NCBI RefSeq assembly: GCF_013348785.1 | Contig: NZ_CP054691.1 | Location: 1,054,001-1,118,000, forward strand | From: Gordonia sp. X0973 | GTDB lineage: Bacteria > Actinomycetota > Actinomycetes > Mycobacteriales > Mycobacteriaceae | Direction of reading: 5' to 3' | DNA: 64,000 bases | Shown here: piece after piece, positions 1-8,024 of the stretch | Position numbering within the stretch: position 1 is the stretch's first letter | How the letters are laid out: each line of letters starts with the position of its first letter | The notes under the pieces: generated by a model | The model's database searches: none | Seen by the model: the letters and a program-made list of their open reading frames with translations, nothing else | Told to the model about the DNA's origin: nothing | Program-made: the position numbers and the translations under genes

Positions 1-1548
1 CTGCGCCTGCCGATCGGACTCGTCGACCGCCCATACGATCAACGGCGCGAACTGCTCGTCGTCGACCTGTCCGGTGCCGCCGGGAATGCCGCGGTGGTCG
101 GCGGCCCGCAGTCGGGGAAGTCGACGGCACTGCGCACGCTGATCGCGTCGGCCGCCCTGACCCACACCCCGTCGCAGGTGCAGTTCTACTGCCTCGACTT
201 CGGGGGCGGGGGTCTGCTCGGATTGGCCGGACTGCCACATGTCGGATCGGTGGCGACGCGGGCCGACCCGGAACGGATCCGCCGGACCCTCGCCGAGGTG
301 CGCGCGGTGATCGCCCGACGAGAAGAGGCATTCGCGCGGCTCGGCGTCGAATCGATGCGCGAGTATCGGGACCGTCGTGCTCACGGGGATCTCGCCGATC
401 CGCACGGGGACGTCTTCTTGGTCGTCGACGGCATCGGCGCGTTGCGCGACGAGTTCGAGGAACTCGAGGCCGATCTCGGTGCGATCGCGCTCGGCGGCCT
501 GTCCTACGGCGTACACGTCGTCCTCAGTGCCACCCGCTGGGCACAGATCCACCCCTCGGTGCGCGACCTCCTGGGGTCGCGGGTCGAGCTGCGGCTCGGC
601 GACCCGCTCGATTCCGAGATGAGCAGGCGCTGCGCCGAACTCGTTCCGATCAACCGCCCCGGTAGAGGGATCACCGCGGAGGAACTGCACCTGCTCGTCG
701 CCCGCCCGGCACTCACGCCGGATACCGGGCTGGCCGAACTCGTCGAGCACGTCGCGGCCCAGCATCCCGACGAGCAGGCCCCGCCGGTGCCGTTGTTGCC
801 CTCTGTCCTCGCGCTGTCGGAGTTACGCGGACGGCTCGCCGAAGCCGACCTCGTCCTGCCCGCCGGTGTCGTGCCGATCGGCGTCGGGGAGGCGGATCTG
901 GCGCCGGTGCTGCTGGATTTCACCACCCGTCCGCACCTGCTGGCCTTCGCCGACGTCGAACACGGCAAGACGACGCTGCTGCGAACCCTCGCCTCGGGCG
1001 TCGTCGACAGTGGATCGCCGGAGGAATGCAAGGTCGTCCTCGTCGACTACCGCCGCACGATGCTCGGACTGATCCCGGATTCGCATCGGGCCGGGTATGC
1101 CAGCTCCGCCGCGTCGGCCGGGCCGTTGATGATGGAGCTCGCGAATCTGCTGGAGGGGCGGCTGCCGCCGGCCGACGTCACCCCCGCCCAGCTCGCGGCA
1201 CGCGATTGGTGGTCGGGCCCCGACATCTACCTTTTCGTCGACGACTACGACATGGTGGCCACCGCGTCGGGAAACCCGCTGCTACCGCTAGTCGAGCTGC
1301 TGTCCAGTGCGCGCGACATCGGCTTTCACCTGATTCTCGCGCGACGTTCCGGCGGCGTCTCGCGCGCGCTGTTCGACCCGGTCATCGCCGCGCTGCGGGA
1401 GCTGTCGGTCGACACCTTGCTGATGAGTGGTGACCGCGACGAGGGCTACGTCGTCGGTCAGACGCGCATGAGCCGGCGCATTCCGGGTCGCGGCGAATTC
1501 GTCACGCGGACCGGTAGCGAGGTGATCCACGTGGCCGGTGGCGTGTGA
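1..1548 (+). CDS. eccC4: ESX-4 type VII secretion ATPase EccC, C-terminal half (5' truncated by window edge)
   Basis: FtsK/SpoIIIE-type motor ATPase that recognises substrates and powers type VII secretion at the inner membrane. The frame is open from base 1, so the gene begins outside the window. Two ATPase modules are visible: the first has Walker A GGPQSGKST (nt 97-123) and Walker B VFLVVDG (near nt 412). The second has a P-loop-like EHGKTT (near nt 960) and the acidic strand YLFVDDYD (near nt 1230). These match the last two of the three EccC ATPase domains. Assignment to ESX-4 rests on context: an Rv3446c-like gene overlaps its stop codon and rplM-rpsI-glmM follow, as in M. tuberculosis. 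Family is certain; the ESX-4 label is strong inference. Confidence 0.9.
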   Translation: MRLPIGLVDRPYDQRRELLVVDLSGAAGNAAVVGGPQSGKSTALRTLIASAALTHTPSQVQFYCLDFGGGGLLGLAGLPHVGSVATRADPERIRRTLAEVRAVIARREEAFARLGVESMREYRDRRAHGDLADPHGDVFLVVDGIGALRDEFEELEADLGAIALGGLSYGVHVVLSATRWAQIHPSVRDLLGSRVELRLGDPLDSEMSRRCAELVPINRPGRGITAEELHLLVARPALTPDTGLAELVEHVAAQHPDEQAPPVPLLPSVLALSELRGRLAEADLVLPAGVVPIGVGEADLAPVLLDFTTRPHLLAFADVEHGKTTLLRTLASGVVDSGSPEECKVVLVDYRRTMLGLIPDSHRAGYASSAASAGPLMMELANLLEGRLPPADVTPAQLAARDWWSGPDIYLFVDDYDMVATASGNPLLPLVELLSSARDIGFHLILARRSGGVSRALFDPVIAALRELSVDTLLMSGDRDEGYVVGQTRMSRRIPGRGEFVTRTGSEVIHVAGGV

Positions 1549-2441
1549 ACCGCCCGCTGGCGATCGCGCGCAGTCACGCCGATGCGGGGGTCGCGGCGCT
1601 GCTCGTCGTCGAAATCGGCCGGGATGACGAGTGGCGCGTCCACCGCGTCGCAGGTGCGGCCGCGACGTCGTCGACGCTGGTGCTGCGCGGCCTGTCCGTC
1701 GCGGACATGGGTGGGATCGCCGCGCTGGCGGCCGACGTCGACCTGGTGGTCGTCGACGCCGACGGGCCACGCCGCCGGGCCGCGTTGCGATCGGTCGCTG
1801 CCGTCGCGGGGCCGGTGCGGTTACTCGCCGTCGACGACGAACTGCTCCACCGGTTCGGCGCGCACCCTCCGCTGCCGCCCGTCGCGCCGCAGATCGTTCC
1901 GCTGCGCCGGGCGCCGTCGAGGAGCTGGCCGGTGGCCGTGGTCGCGCTGGTCGCCGTGCTGGTGTGCGGGGCGGTCGGGGTGTCGGCCGTCGGACGGGCG
2001 CACCGCGACGGATCGACCAGCGTGGCCCGGGTCGGCACTGTGGCGGTGGCGATTCCCGACGGGTGGCGGCGCACCGACCTCTCGGGGGAGCCGTCGCCGC
2101 GAGCGGTCTTCGCCGATCCCACGTCGGGCAGCCGCGTCATCGTCGCGGTAAGTCCGTTGCGCTCGGGGGCGACCGCCCGCAGCGTCGCCGCGAGCCTCGC
2201 CGAGCGGATCCGGCAGCGCGGGGACGACGCGGTGAGCGAGTTCGCCGCCAGCGCCGAATTCGCCGGACGTCGGGTGACCGTCTACCGGGAAACTCCCGAC
2301 TCGGGTGCTCCGATTCGCTGGTACGTCCGGGTGGTCGGGTCCGTGGAGCACGGTCGACGGCAGGTCAGTATCGGGTGCCAGGACTCCGGTGGACGCGCGT
2401 TGGCCGCAGCCTGTCGTCGGGCCGTCGCGAGCGTGCGGTAG
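1545..2441 (+). CDS. Type VII secretion-associated membrane protein, Rv3446c family
   Basis: A 298-residue protein whose GTG start overlaps the eccC4 stop by 4 nt, so the two are translationally coupled. Residues 1-120 are a soluble domain with repeated hydrophobic strands. Residues 129-150 form one transmembrane helix. Residues 160-298 are an extracytoplasmic domain that begins with VAIPDGW and contains one Cys pair near the end (IGCQDSG and AAACRRA). This N-domain/TM/C-domain layout and the place after eccC4 match the Rv3446c family of type VII secretion-associated proteins. The exact role is unknown; a structural or accessory role in the ESX-4 apparatus is inferred from linkage. Confidence 0.78.
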   Translation: MNRPLAIARSHADAGVAALLVVEIGRDDEWRVHRVAGAAATSSTLVLRGLSVADMGGIAALAADVDLVVVDADGPRRRAALRSVAAVAGPVRLLAVDDELLHRFGAHPPLPPVAPQIVPLRRAPSRSWPVAVVALVAVLVCGAVGVSAVGRAHRDGSTSVARVGTVAVAIPDGWRRTDLSGEPSPRAVFADPTSGSRVIVAVSPLRSGATARSVAASLAERIRQRGDDAVSEFAASAEFAGRRVTVYRETPDSGAPIRWYVRVVGSVEHGRRQVSIGCQDSGGRALAAACRRAVASVR

Positions 2442-2504
2442 CGCAACGGGCCCCGAGCGTCGATCGAACAGTCGAGGAAGCTCCGCGGGTTGCCGGCGAG
2501 GGAT

Positions 2505-2510
2505 TAGTCT
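2505..2510 (+). promoter_or_regulatory. -10 box TAGTCT for leaderless FGE mRNA
   Basis: TAGTCT fits TANNNT and ends 6 nt before the GTG of the formylglycine-generating enzyme gene, with no Shine-Dalgarno between. Transcription would start at or next to the start codon. Confidence 0.5.
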
Positions 2511-2516
2511 TCGCCC

Positions 2517-3476
2517 GTGAACACAGGTTCGGACGGTCGCGGATCGGTCACCCTCACCCAGGGCCCGCCCGGCACGGTGTGGATTCCCGGTCAATCCGCG
2601 ATCATCGGGTCCGACGCGCACGACGACGAGGAGGCGCCGGCCCGCTCGGTGACCGTCGACGGCTTCTGGATGCAGGCGCACCAGGTCACCAACGAGCAGT
2701 TCGCCCGGTTCGTCGCCGACACCGGGTATGTCACGGTCGCGCAGCGGCCGCGGAACCCGACCGACTATTCGGATGCGCCGGGGGAGAATCTGCAACCGGG
2801 GTCGATGGTGTTCCAGGCGACGCCGGGACCGGTCGACCTGCGGCACCCCGGTCAGTGGTGGACGTGGACACCCGGTGCGGCGTGGAACCATCCGCTCGGC
2901 CCGGGCTCGACCATCGAGGGGCACGAGCGGCACCCCGTCGTCCATGTCGCCTTCGAAGACGCGCAGGCCTACGCGCGCTGGGCCGACCTCGACCTGCCCA
3001 CCGAGGCGCAGTGGGAGGTCGCGGCGCGCGGCGGTCTGCCGCACGCCGAGTACACCTGGGGTGATCGGCCCGAGGCCCCCTGGCAACCATTGGCGAACTA
3101 TTGGCACGGCGAGTTCCCGTATCTCCCCGATACCGGCTACGGACAGCTGGCTCCCGTGGGCAGCTTCCCGCCCAACGCCTACGGCTTGTACGACATGGCC
3201 GGCAACGCGTGGGATTGGACCGTCGACCGGTGCGGCCCGCGTCGCGACGAGCACCCCGGCTGTGCCCCCGCGTCCGTCGACCCGGCGCGTCCGGGGTTCG
3301 GCGTGCCGCGCCAGGTGATCAAAGGCGGGTCGTTCCTGTGTGCCGATGGCTACTGCGTGCACTACCGGCCGGCCGCGCGACAGCCGCAAGCGATCGACAC
3401 CGGCACGAGTCACATCGGGTTCCGCTGCATCAAACGCGCGGACCCGCCGAACCTGCTATCCGTGCGTGGGATCTAG
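2517..3476 (+). CDS. Formylglycine-generating enzyme (sulfatase-modifying factor)
   Basis: Converts the active-site Cys of sulfatases to formylglycine using copper and oxygen. The 319-residue protein is a single FGE-sulfatase domain of typical length: the opening strand GTVWIPGQ, the helix VTNEQFARFV, LPTEAQWEVAARGG, GLYDMAGNAWDWT, and the C-terminal GGSFLCADGYC followed by HIGFRC. The two catalytic, Cu-binding cysteines are present as Cys275 and Cys280, with the same five-residue spacing as in Streptomyces FGE. This makes a true FGE more likely than a degenerate SUMF-domain protein. No sulfatase gene is in the window. It sits where the ESX-4 WXG100 genes usually lie, with its own leaderless promoter, and overlaps the convergent yceI gene by 21 nt at the 3' end. 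Confidence 0.85.
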   Translation: MNTGSDGRGSVTLTQGPPGTVWIPGQSAIIGSDAHDDEEAPARSVTVDGFWMQAHQVTNEQFARFVADTGYVTVAQRPRNPTDYSDAPGENLQPGSMVFQATPGPVDLRHPGQWWTWTPGAAWNHPLGPGSTIEGHERHPVVHVAFEDAQAYARWADLDLPTEAQWEVAARGGLPHAEYTWGDRPEAPWQPLANYWHGEFPYLPDTGYGQLAPVGSFPPNAYGLYDMAGNAWDWTVDRCGPRRDEHPGCAPASVDPARPGFGVPRQVIKGGSFLCADGYCVHYRPAARQPQAIDTGTSHIGFRCIKRADPPNLLSVRGI

Positions 3477-4010
3477 CCGTGCGCTGAACTCGAGCTCCAC
3501 CTCGTCGGCGACCTTCAACGCGCCCATCGCCAGCGAGTAGGGCTTGAGCCCGACGGTCTTGTGGCTGATCGTCGTCGTCGCACTCAGTTCTCGGACCGTG
3601 CCGGTCTCGGCGACGGTGATGCCGACCCGATGGGGCACGGTCTTACCGGCGACGGTCAGCTCGCCGTCGAGGCGGAATCCGCCGTCGACGGGGGAGATGT
3701 TCGTCGACGAGAAGGTGATCGCCGGGAACTTCGACGCCTTGAGCGACTTGAGCGCGTTGGACCGCGCCAGCACCTTCTCGGCGCCGGTCATCGGGGTCAG
3801 ACCGCCCTCGCCGCTGAGCACCTCGAGCGAATCGACGACGACGCGCAACTCCACGCGTCGCGGATCGGCGCCGTCCACGTCGACGGTGCCCGTCCAATCG
3901 TCGAACCGAATGGTGAGTCGGTGGCCGGTCTTGGCGGCCGGACCGGTCTTGTCGGTCTTGATCAGCAACTCGCCGTCGGCCGGACCGATCGTCCACTGCG
4001 TCGCGCTCAT
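3456..4010 (-). CDS. YceI family lipid-binding protein
   Basis: A 184-residue YceI-like lipocalin-fold protein; family members bind polyisoprenoids or other long-chain lipids. Seen: TQWTIGPADGEL at the N-terminus, the strand-rich core with VELRVVVDSLEVLSG, the helix SLKASKFPAITF and the closing VADEVELEFSARL. There is no signal peptide, so it is predicted cytoplasmic, unlike E. coli YceI. The start ATG at 4010 is supported by TAGGGT ending 7 nt upstream on this strand (plus-strand 4018-4023), which implies a leaderless message. An in-frame extension upstream exists but would overlap that promoter. The stop lies inside the convergent FGE gene. Confidence 0.8.
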   Translation of the reverse strand: MSATQWTIGPADGELLIKTDKTGPAAKTGHRLTIRFDDWTGTVDVDGADPRRVELRVVVDSLEVLSGEGGLTPMTGAEKVLARSNALKSLKASKFPAITFSSTNISPVDGGFRLDGELTVAGKTVPHRVGITVAETGTVRELSATTTISHKTVGLKPYSLAMGALKVADEVELEFSARLDPTHG

Positions 4011-4049
4011 GGTCCCGACCCTAGTGCGGCGGGGGGCCCGTCGCGCGTT

Positions 4050-4079
4050 TTGACCCTGATCAGGGGACTGAAGTACTCT
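4050..4079 (+). promoter_or_regulatory. SigA-type promoter for rplM-rpsI
   Basis: TTGACC (4050-4055), an 18-nt spacer and TACTCT (4074-4079) give a good housekeeping promoter. Transcription would start near 4086, leaving a leader of about 130 nt before rplM. Confidence 0.6.
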
Positions 4080-4129
4080 GGCGTGCTGGTGCTTCGGCAT
4101 CGGTGTGCGCTGCGGCGCGCCCGATAATC

Positions 4130-4167
4130 GGAGTCCTCGGGTCCCAACTGGTCGCCGAGGATGACTC
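4130..4167 (+). promoter_or_regulatory. Hairpin in the rplM leader, possible L13 autoregulatory element
   Basis: GGAGTCCTCGG (4130-4140) pairs with CCGAGGATGACTCC (4154-4167) through a bulged stem with a 13-nt loop, inside the predicted untranslated leader. L13 operons of other bacteria are autoregulated through their leaders. No sequence match to a described L13 leader was recognised, so the role is inference. Confidence 0.4.
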
Positions 4168-4215
4168 CGCCGCCGCCCCTGACCAGCAGTCACGACAAAG
4201 AGTTGAGGATCAACC

Positions 4216-4659
4216 GTGTCTACCTACACCCCGAAGGCGGGTGACATCACGCGCACGTGGCATGTCATCGACGCCACCGACGTGGTGCTCGGCCGCCTCG
4301 CCGTGCAGAGCGCAACGCTCCTGCGCGGCAAGCACAAGCCGACCTACGCCCCGCACATCGACGGCGGCGATTTCGTCGTCATCGTCAACGCCGACAAGGT
4401 CGCCATCACCGGCAACAAGGCCACCGGCAAGATGAAGTACCGCCACTCGGGTCACCCGGGCGGCCTCAAGTCCACCGCGCTCGGCGAGCTGCTCGCGACC
4501 AAGCCGGAGCGCGCCGTCGAGCAGGCCATCAAGGGCATGCTCCCCAAGACCAAGCTCGGTCGTGCCATGGGCTCCAAGCTCAAGGTGTACGCCGGCCCGA
4601 ATCATCCGCATGCGGCGCAGAGCCCCGTGCCCTTCGAGATCAAGCAGGTGGCCCAGTGA
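4216..4659 (+). CDS. rplM: 50S ribosomal protein L13
   Basis: Large-subunit protein L13, 147 residues, the usual length. It has the family signatures [16 protein letters not shown] near the N-terminus, [18 protein letters not shown], and the C-terminal [18 protein letters not shown] followed by GPNHPHAAQ. The GTG start is preceded by GAGG in GTTGAGGATC at suitable spacing. It is the first gene of a two-gene ribosomal operon with rpsI, which it overlaps by 4 nt. The promoter and structured leader lie directly upstream. Confidence 0.97.
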   Translation: MSTYTPKAGDITRTWHVIDATDVVLGRLAVQSATLLRGKHKPTYAPHIDGGDFVVIVNADKVAITGNKATGKMKYRHSGHPGGLKSTALGELLATKPERAVEQAIKGMLPKTKLGRAMGSKLKVYAGPNHPHAAQSPVPFEIKQVAQ

Positions 4660-5183
4660 GCGACGAGAACGTGACTGAAGAGAACATCGAGGTCGTCGAG
4701 ACCGCCGACGGCGACATCGAGATCGCCGCCGACGACTACTCCACCGAGACCGAGGCCCCCGCGCCCCGCGTCGAGCGCGCCCCGGTCGTGCTGGATCACC
4801 CGATCCAGACCGTCGGTCGCCGCAAGGAGGCCATCGTCCGCGTCCGCATGGTGCCCGGCACCGGCGAGTTCCACCTCAACGGTGGCCGCGACCTGGCGAC
4901 CTACTTCCCGAACAAGGTGCACCAGCAGCTCGTCAAGTCGCCGCTGGTGACCGTCGACCGCAGCGAGTCGTTCGACATCTACGCCCGCCTCAACGGCGGC
5001 GGCCCCTCGGGCCAGGCCGGCGCGCTGCGCCTGGCCATCGCGCGTGCGCTGATCGAGGTCAGCCCCGAGGATCGCCCGGCCCTGAAGAAGGCCGGCTTCC
5101 TCACCCGGGACGCGCGTGCCGTCGAGCGCAAGAAGTACGGCCTGAAGAAGGCGCGTAAGGCCTCGCAGTACAGCAAGCGCTGA
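4656..5183 (+). CDS. rpsI: 30S ribosomal protein S9
   Basis: Small-subunit protein S9, 175 residues. Residues 1-45 are an acidic N-terminal extension (many Glu, Asp) typical of mycobacterial-type S9. The conserved domain starts at [14 protein letters not shown] and contains [20 protein letters not shown]. It ends in the universally conserved basic tail [12 protein letters not shown], whose last residues reach the ribosomal P site. The GTG start overlaps the rplM stop (GTGA), so it is translationally coupled. A longer in-frame reading upstream lies inside rplM and is rejected. Confidence 0.96.
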   Translation: MSDENVTEENIEVVETADGDIEIAADDYSTETEAPAPRVERAPVVLDHPIQTVGRRKEAIVRVRMVPGTGEFHLNGGRDLATYFPNKVHQQLVKSPLVTVDRSESFDIYARLNGGGPSGQAGALRLAIARALIEVSPEDRPALKKAGFLTRDARAVERKKYGLKKARKASQYSKR

Positions 5184-5188
5184 CCCGA

Positions 5189-6565
5189 GTGTCACACTCC
5201 GATCTGCAGGTCGCGGCGCCGCCGCGCCTGTTCGGAACCGACGGCGTCCGCGGTCGGGCCAACGCGCAGCTCACTGCCGAGCTGGCGTTGCGCCTGGCCG
5301 CGGCCACCGCGGAAGTTTTGCACACCCCGAGTTCGGGCAACGCCCGGCCGACGGCCGTCGTCGGCCGCGACCCGCGTGCCTCCGGGGAATTCTTGGAGGC
5401 CGCCGTGTGCGCCGGATTGGCCGCGCACGGGGTGGACGCGATCCGCGTCGGCGTGGTGCCGACGCCGGCGGTCGCCTTCCTCACCGCGGACTACGACGCC
5501 ACCTTCGGCGTGATGATCTCCGCGTCGCACAATCCGATGCCCGACAACGGCATCAAGATCTTCGGCGCCGGCGGGCACAAGCTCGACGACGCGGTGGAGG
5601 ACCGCATCGAGACGGCGATGGAAACCGTCGAGACGATGAAGCGTCCCACCGGGGCCGACATCGGGCGCCTGATCGACGCTCCCGACGCCGCCGCGCGCTA
5701 CCTGGACCACCTCGCCCAGCAGGTCTCCACCGATCTTTCCGGGCTGACCGTCGTCGTCGACTGCGCCCACGGGGCCGCGTCGACCCTCGCGCCGCTGGCC
5801 TACCGTGCGGCCGGGGCGAACGTCATCGCGATCCACGCCGAGCCCGACGGCCTCAACATCAACGACGGCTGCGGCTCCACCCACATGGACAAGCTGCGCG
5901 CCGCCGTCGCCGAACACGGGGCCGATCTCGGCCTCGCGCACGACGGCGACGCCGACCGCTGCCTGGCCGTCGACGCCCGCGGCGAGGTCGTCGACGGCGA
6001 CATGATCATGGCGATCCTGGCCACCGCGATGGCGCGGGCCGGGAGCCTGCGCGACGACGTGCTCGTCGCGACGGTGATGAGCAATCTCGGTCTGCACCTG
6101 GCGATGGACAAGGCCGGTATCGAGTTGCGCACGACCGCCGTCGGTGACCGCTACGTCCTCGAGGAACTGCGCCGCGGCCAGTACTCGCTGGGCGGGGAGC
6201 AGTCCGGCCACATCGTCGTGCCGGGCGCTGGGACCACCGGGGACGGCATCCTCACCGGGTTGCTGGTGATGGAGCAGATGGCCGCGTCGAAGCAGGGCCT
6301 CGCCGACCTGGCGTCGATTATGACCGTGCTGCCACAAGAGCTGATCAACGTGCGGGTTGCCGACAAGCATGCCGTCGCCGACGCGGAGTCCGTGCGTGAC
6401 GCGGTCAGCGTCGCCGAGGCCGAATTGGCCGGCGAGGGACGGGTGCTGTTGCGCCCGTCGGGCACCGAGCAGCTGGTGCGGGTCATGGTCGAGGCACCGA
6501 CCGCCGACGCCGCGCACGGCATCGCCACGCGTATCGCCGACGTCGTCGCGGCCGCCGGTAGCTGA
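5189..6565 (+). CDS. glmM: Phosphoglucosamine mutase
   Basis: Converts glucosamine-6-phosphate to glucosamine-1-phosphate for UDP-GlcNAc and peptidoglycan synthesis. At 458 residues it has the family's four regions: [11 protein letters not shown] near the start, the phosphoserine loop [13 protein letters not shown] (catalytic Ser about residue 113), the metal loop DGDADRC, the sugar-binding GGEQSGH and the phosphate-binding [12 protein letters not shown] near the C-terminus. The GTG start is 5 nt after the rpsI stop, so it probably shares the ribosomal transcript, as in M. tuberculosis. Its pathway partner glmS lies 4.4 kb downstream. Confidence 0.96.
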   Translation: MSHSDLQVAAPPRLFGTDGVRGRANAQLTAELALRLAAATAEVLHTPSSGNARPTAVVGRDPRASGEFLEAAVCAGLAAHGVDAIRVGVVPTPAVAFLTADYDATFGVMISASHNPMPDNGIKIFGAGGHKLDDAVEDRIETAMETVETMKRPTGADIGRLIDAPDAAARYLDHLAQQVSTDLSGLTVVVDCAHGAASTLAPLAYRAAGANVIAIHAEPDGLNINDGCGSTHMDKLRAAVAEHGADLGLAHDGDADRCLAVDARGEVVDGDMIMAILATAMARAGSLRDDVLVATVMSNLGLHLAMDKAGIELRTTAVGDRYVLEELRRGQYSLGGEQSGHIVVPGAGTTGDGILTGLLVMEQMAASKQGLADLASIMTVLPQELINVRVADKHAVADAESVRDAVSVAEAELAGEGRVLLRPSGTEQLVRVMVEAPTADAAHGIATRIADVVAAAGS

Positions 6566-6569
6566 TTTC

Positions 6570-7337
6570 CTAGTCGATCGCGGTGGCCAGCATTGCGGCT
6601 GCGTTGCGGTCGCCGGCCATGAACCACGCCGCGAGCCGATCACCGTCGCGCCTGGCGACCAGGGTGGGGCGGTCGGCGGGGACCAGCGGCGAATTGAACT
6701 CCACGATCCCGCGCAGCGGGCGCTCCCGTAGGTCGGGATGTTGCGCGAGTGCCTCCTCCAACGCCGCCCAGTAGACGGCGTTGTTGACGTGGCGCATCAT
6801 GTCGATATCCGCCTCGCGCAGCAGGAAGGGGACCGGCTGGGCGTCGGGGTGCGGTTGGGCGTCGAGCCACGCCCGCCAGCGCAGCGGGCCGGGCTCGGCC
6901 GGCGCCCCGAAGGTCGTGACGAAATGGTCGTCCAGGCGCGACGGGGTCTCGGTCTCGGCGTTGAAGTTGATCCAGAAGGCGTCGGTCTCCACGTGCGCTC
7001 CGGTCTCGCCGTCGAGGTCGATCCGCACCCCGCACCAGTGTGATCCCATCTTCGAGCACCACCGCACGGCGGTGAGTTCCTCCGGCCAAGTCCCGCCGTG
7101 ACGGATGTCGATCACCGTGCGTCGTGCGATCCAGTGCGGGTGGATCTCGTCGTAGTCGAGGGCGGCCAGGTGGTCCTGCCCGGCGTCCTGCAGATAGCGG
7201 GCGATGGCGTCGAAGCGGAGGCTGCCGTCGGGGCGCACGGCGTCGATGCGGACGGGGCGGTTCCGGCGGAACACCACCCCGCTCGCGGTGAGCTCGTCCA
7301 AGGCAGAAGGGCGGCGCTGGAGCGGATCGCTGATCAT
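6570..7337 (-). CDS. Acyl-ACP thioesterase-like protein (double hotdog)
   Basis: A protein of about 255 residues with two tandem hotdog halves, as in the FatA/FatB-type acyl-ACP thioesterase family. The N-half runs to about residue 135 (HWIARRTVIDI, TWPEELTAVRWCSKMG). The C-half contains the helix DIDMMRHVNNAVYW, whose Asn/His pattern corresponds to the catalytic region of this family. It would release fatty acids from acyl-ACP or acyl-CoA. The chosen ATG is at 7337; an in-frame TTG at 7349 would add four residues, and neither has a clear ribosome binding site. It is convergent with glmM, with only 4 nt between stops. Confidence 0.75.
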   Translation of the reverse strand: MISDPLQRRPSALDELTASGVVFRRNRPVRIDAVRPDGSLRFDAIARYLQDAGQDHLAALDYDEIHPHWIARRTVIDIRHGGTWPEELTAVRWCSKMGSHWCGVRIDLDGETGAHVETDAFWINFNAETETPSRLDDHFVTTFGAPAEPGPLRWRAWLDAQPHPDAQPVPFLLREADIDMMRHVNNAVYWAALEEALAQHPDLRERPLRGIVEFNSPLVPADRPTLVARRDGDRLAAWFMAGDRNAAAMLATAID

Positions 7338-7405
7338 GGGTTCAGTCAATCACGACGGGATGATTGCGCCCCGGTTTCGATTGGGCCACTGTCCTCATCG
7401 GACCC

Positions 7406-7435
7406 TTGGGGAGTGGGGCGATTGAGTTCTAAAGT
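7406..7435 (+). promoter_or_regulatory. Promoter of the Lys/Pro-rich exported protein gene
   Basis: TTGGGG (7406-7411), 18 nt, then TAAAGT (7430-7435), which ends 7 nt before the GTG at 7443. A leaderless transcript is predicted. Confidence 0.45.
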
Positions 7436-7442
7436 TTCTGAT

Positions 7443-8015
7443 GTGACTCCTGTGATTAAACGACGCAACACCGGCAGGCTTACCCGGGCAGCAGTGGCGG
7501 TCGCCGCTGTGCTCGGCCTCGGCGTTGCCGGCGTCGTGACCGTCGCATCCTTCGGCCACGGCACCGCACCGTCGCCGGTGGCCCGGATCTGGGGCATCGA
7601 CCTCGGTTCGCTCTCTCCCGGACCCGCCCCGGTAGACCATCGGGTGAACCACCCGCCGCGGCACGGCAAACCGGGCGCCAAGCCGGGAGTCAAGAAGCCC
7701 GGGGCCAAGCCGGGCGCGAAGAACCGGCATCACAAGCCGGGTCCGCGCACCGCTCCGCGCCGCGGCGGCAACGCACTGCCCGGCGTCGGCCGGCGGTGTA
7801 CCCGCGTGCAGGCAAACGTCATCCGCTCGACGCCGCGCGGTCCGGTCGTGTGCGCCCAGATGGGATCGGGCGATCACCGGTGGATCAGCATCAGCGGCGT
7901 CGACCCGCAGGTCCGCAAACTCGGCGGCAAGTGCTCCGGGCAGTACACCACCGCCCGTGGTGCGCGCGGTCGTGCGATGCAGTGCGCCCGGGGGCACTGG
8001 ACGTACAACGGCTGA
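7443..8015 (+). CDS. Exported or membrane-anchored Lys/Pro/Gly-rich protein with Cys-containing C-domain
   Basis: Not a family I recognise. The 190-residue product has a basic start (KRRNTGRLTR) and one hydrophobic segment at about residues 14-33, which acts as a signal anchor or signal peptide. Residues 65-115 are low-complexity, built from KPG units (KPGAKPG, KKPGAKPG, HHKPGP) with many His and Arg. The last 75 residues form a compact domain with four Cys (RRCTRV, VVCAQM, GKCSGQ, MQCARG), likely two disulfides outside the membrane. The basic linker could span or bind the cell wall, which is inference. The GTG start is set by the leaderless -10 box; a longer upstream reading has no support. 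Confidence 0.6.
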   Translation: MTPVIKRRNTGRLTRAAVAVAAVLGLGVAGVVTVASFGHGTAPSPVARIWGIDLGSLSPGPAPVDHRVNHPPRHGKPGAKPGVKKPGAKPGAKNRHHKPGPRTAPRRGGNALPGVGRRCTRVQANVIRSTPRGPVVCAQMGSGDHRWISISGVDPQVRKLGGKCSGQYTTARGARGRAMQCARGHWTYNG

Positions 8016-8024
8016 GCGTCGCCG

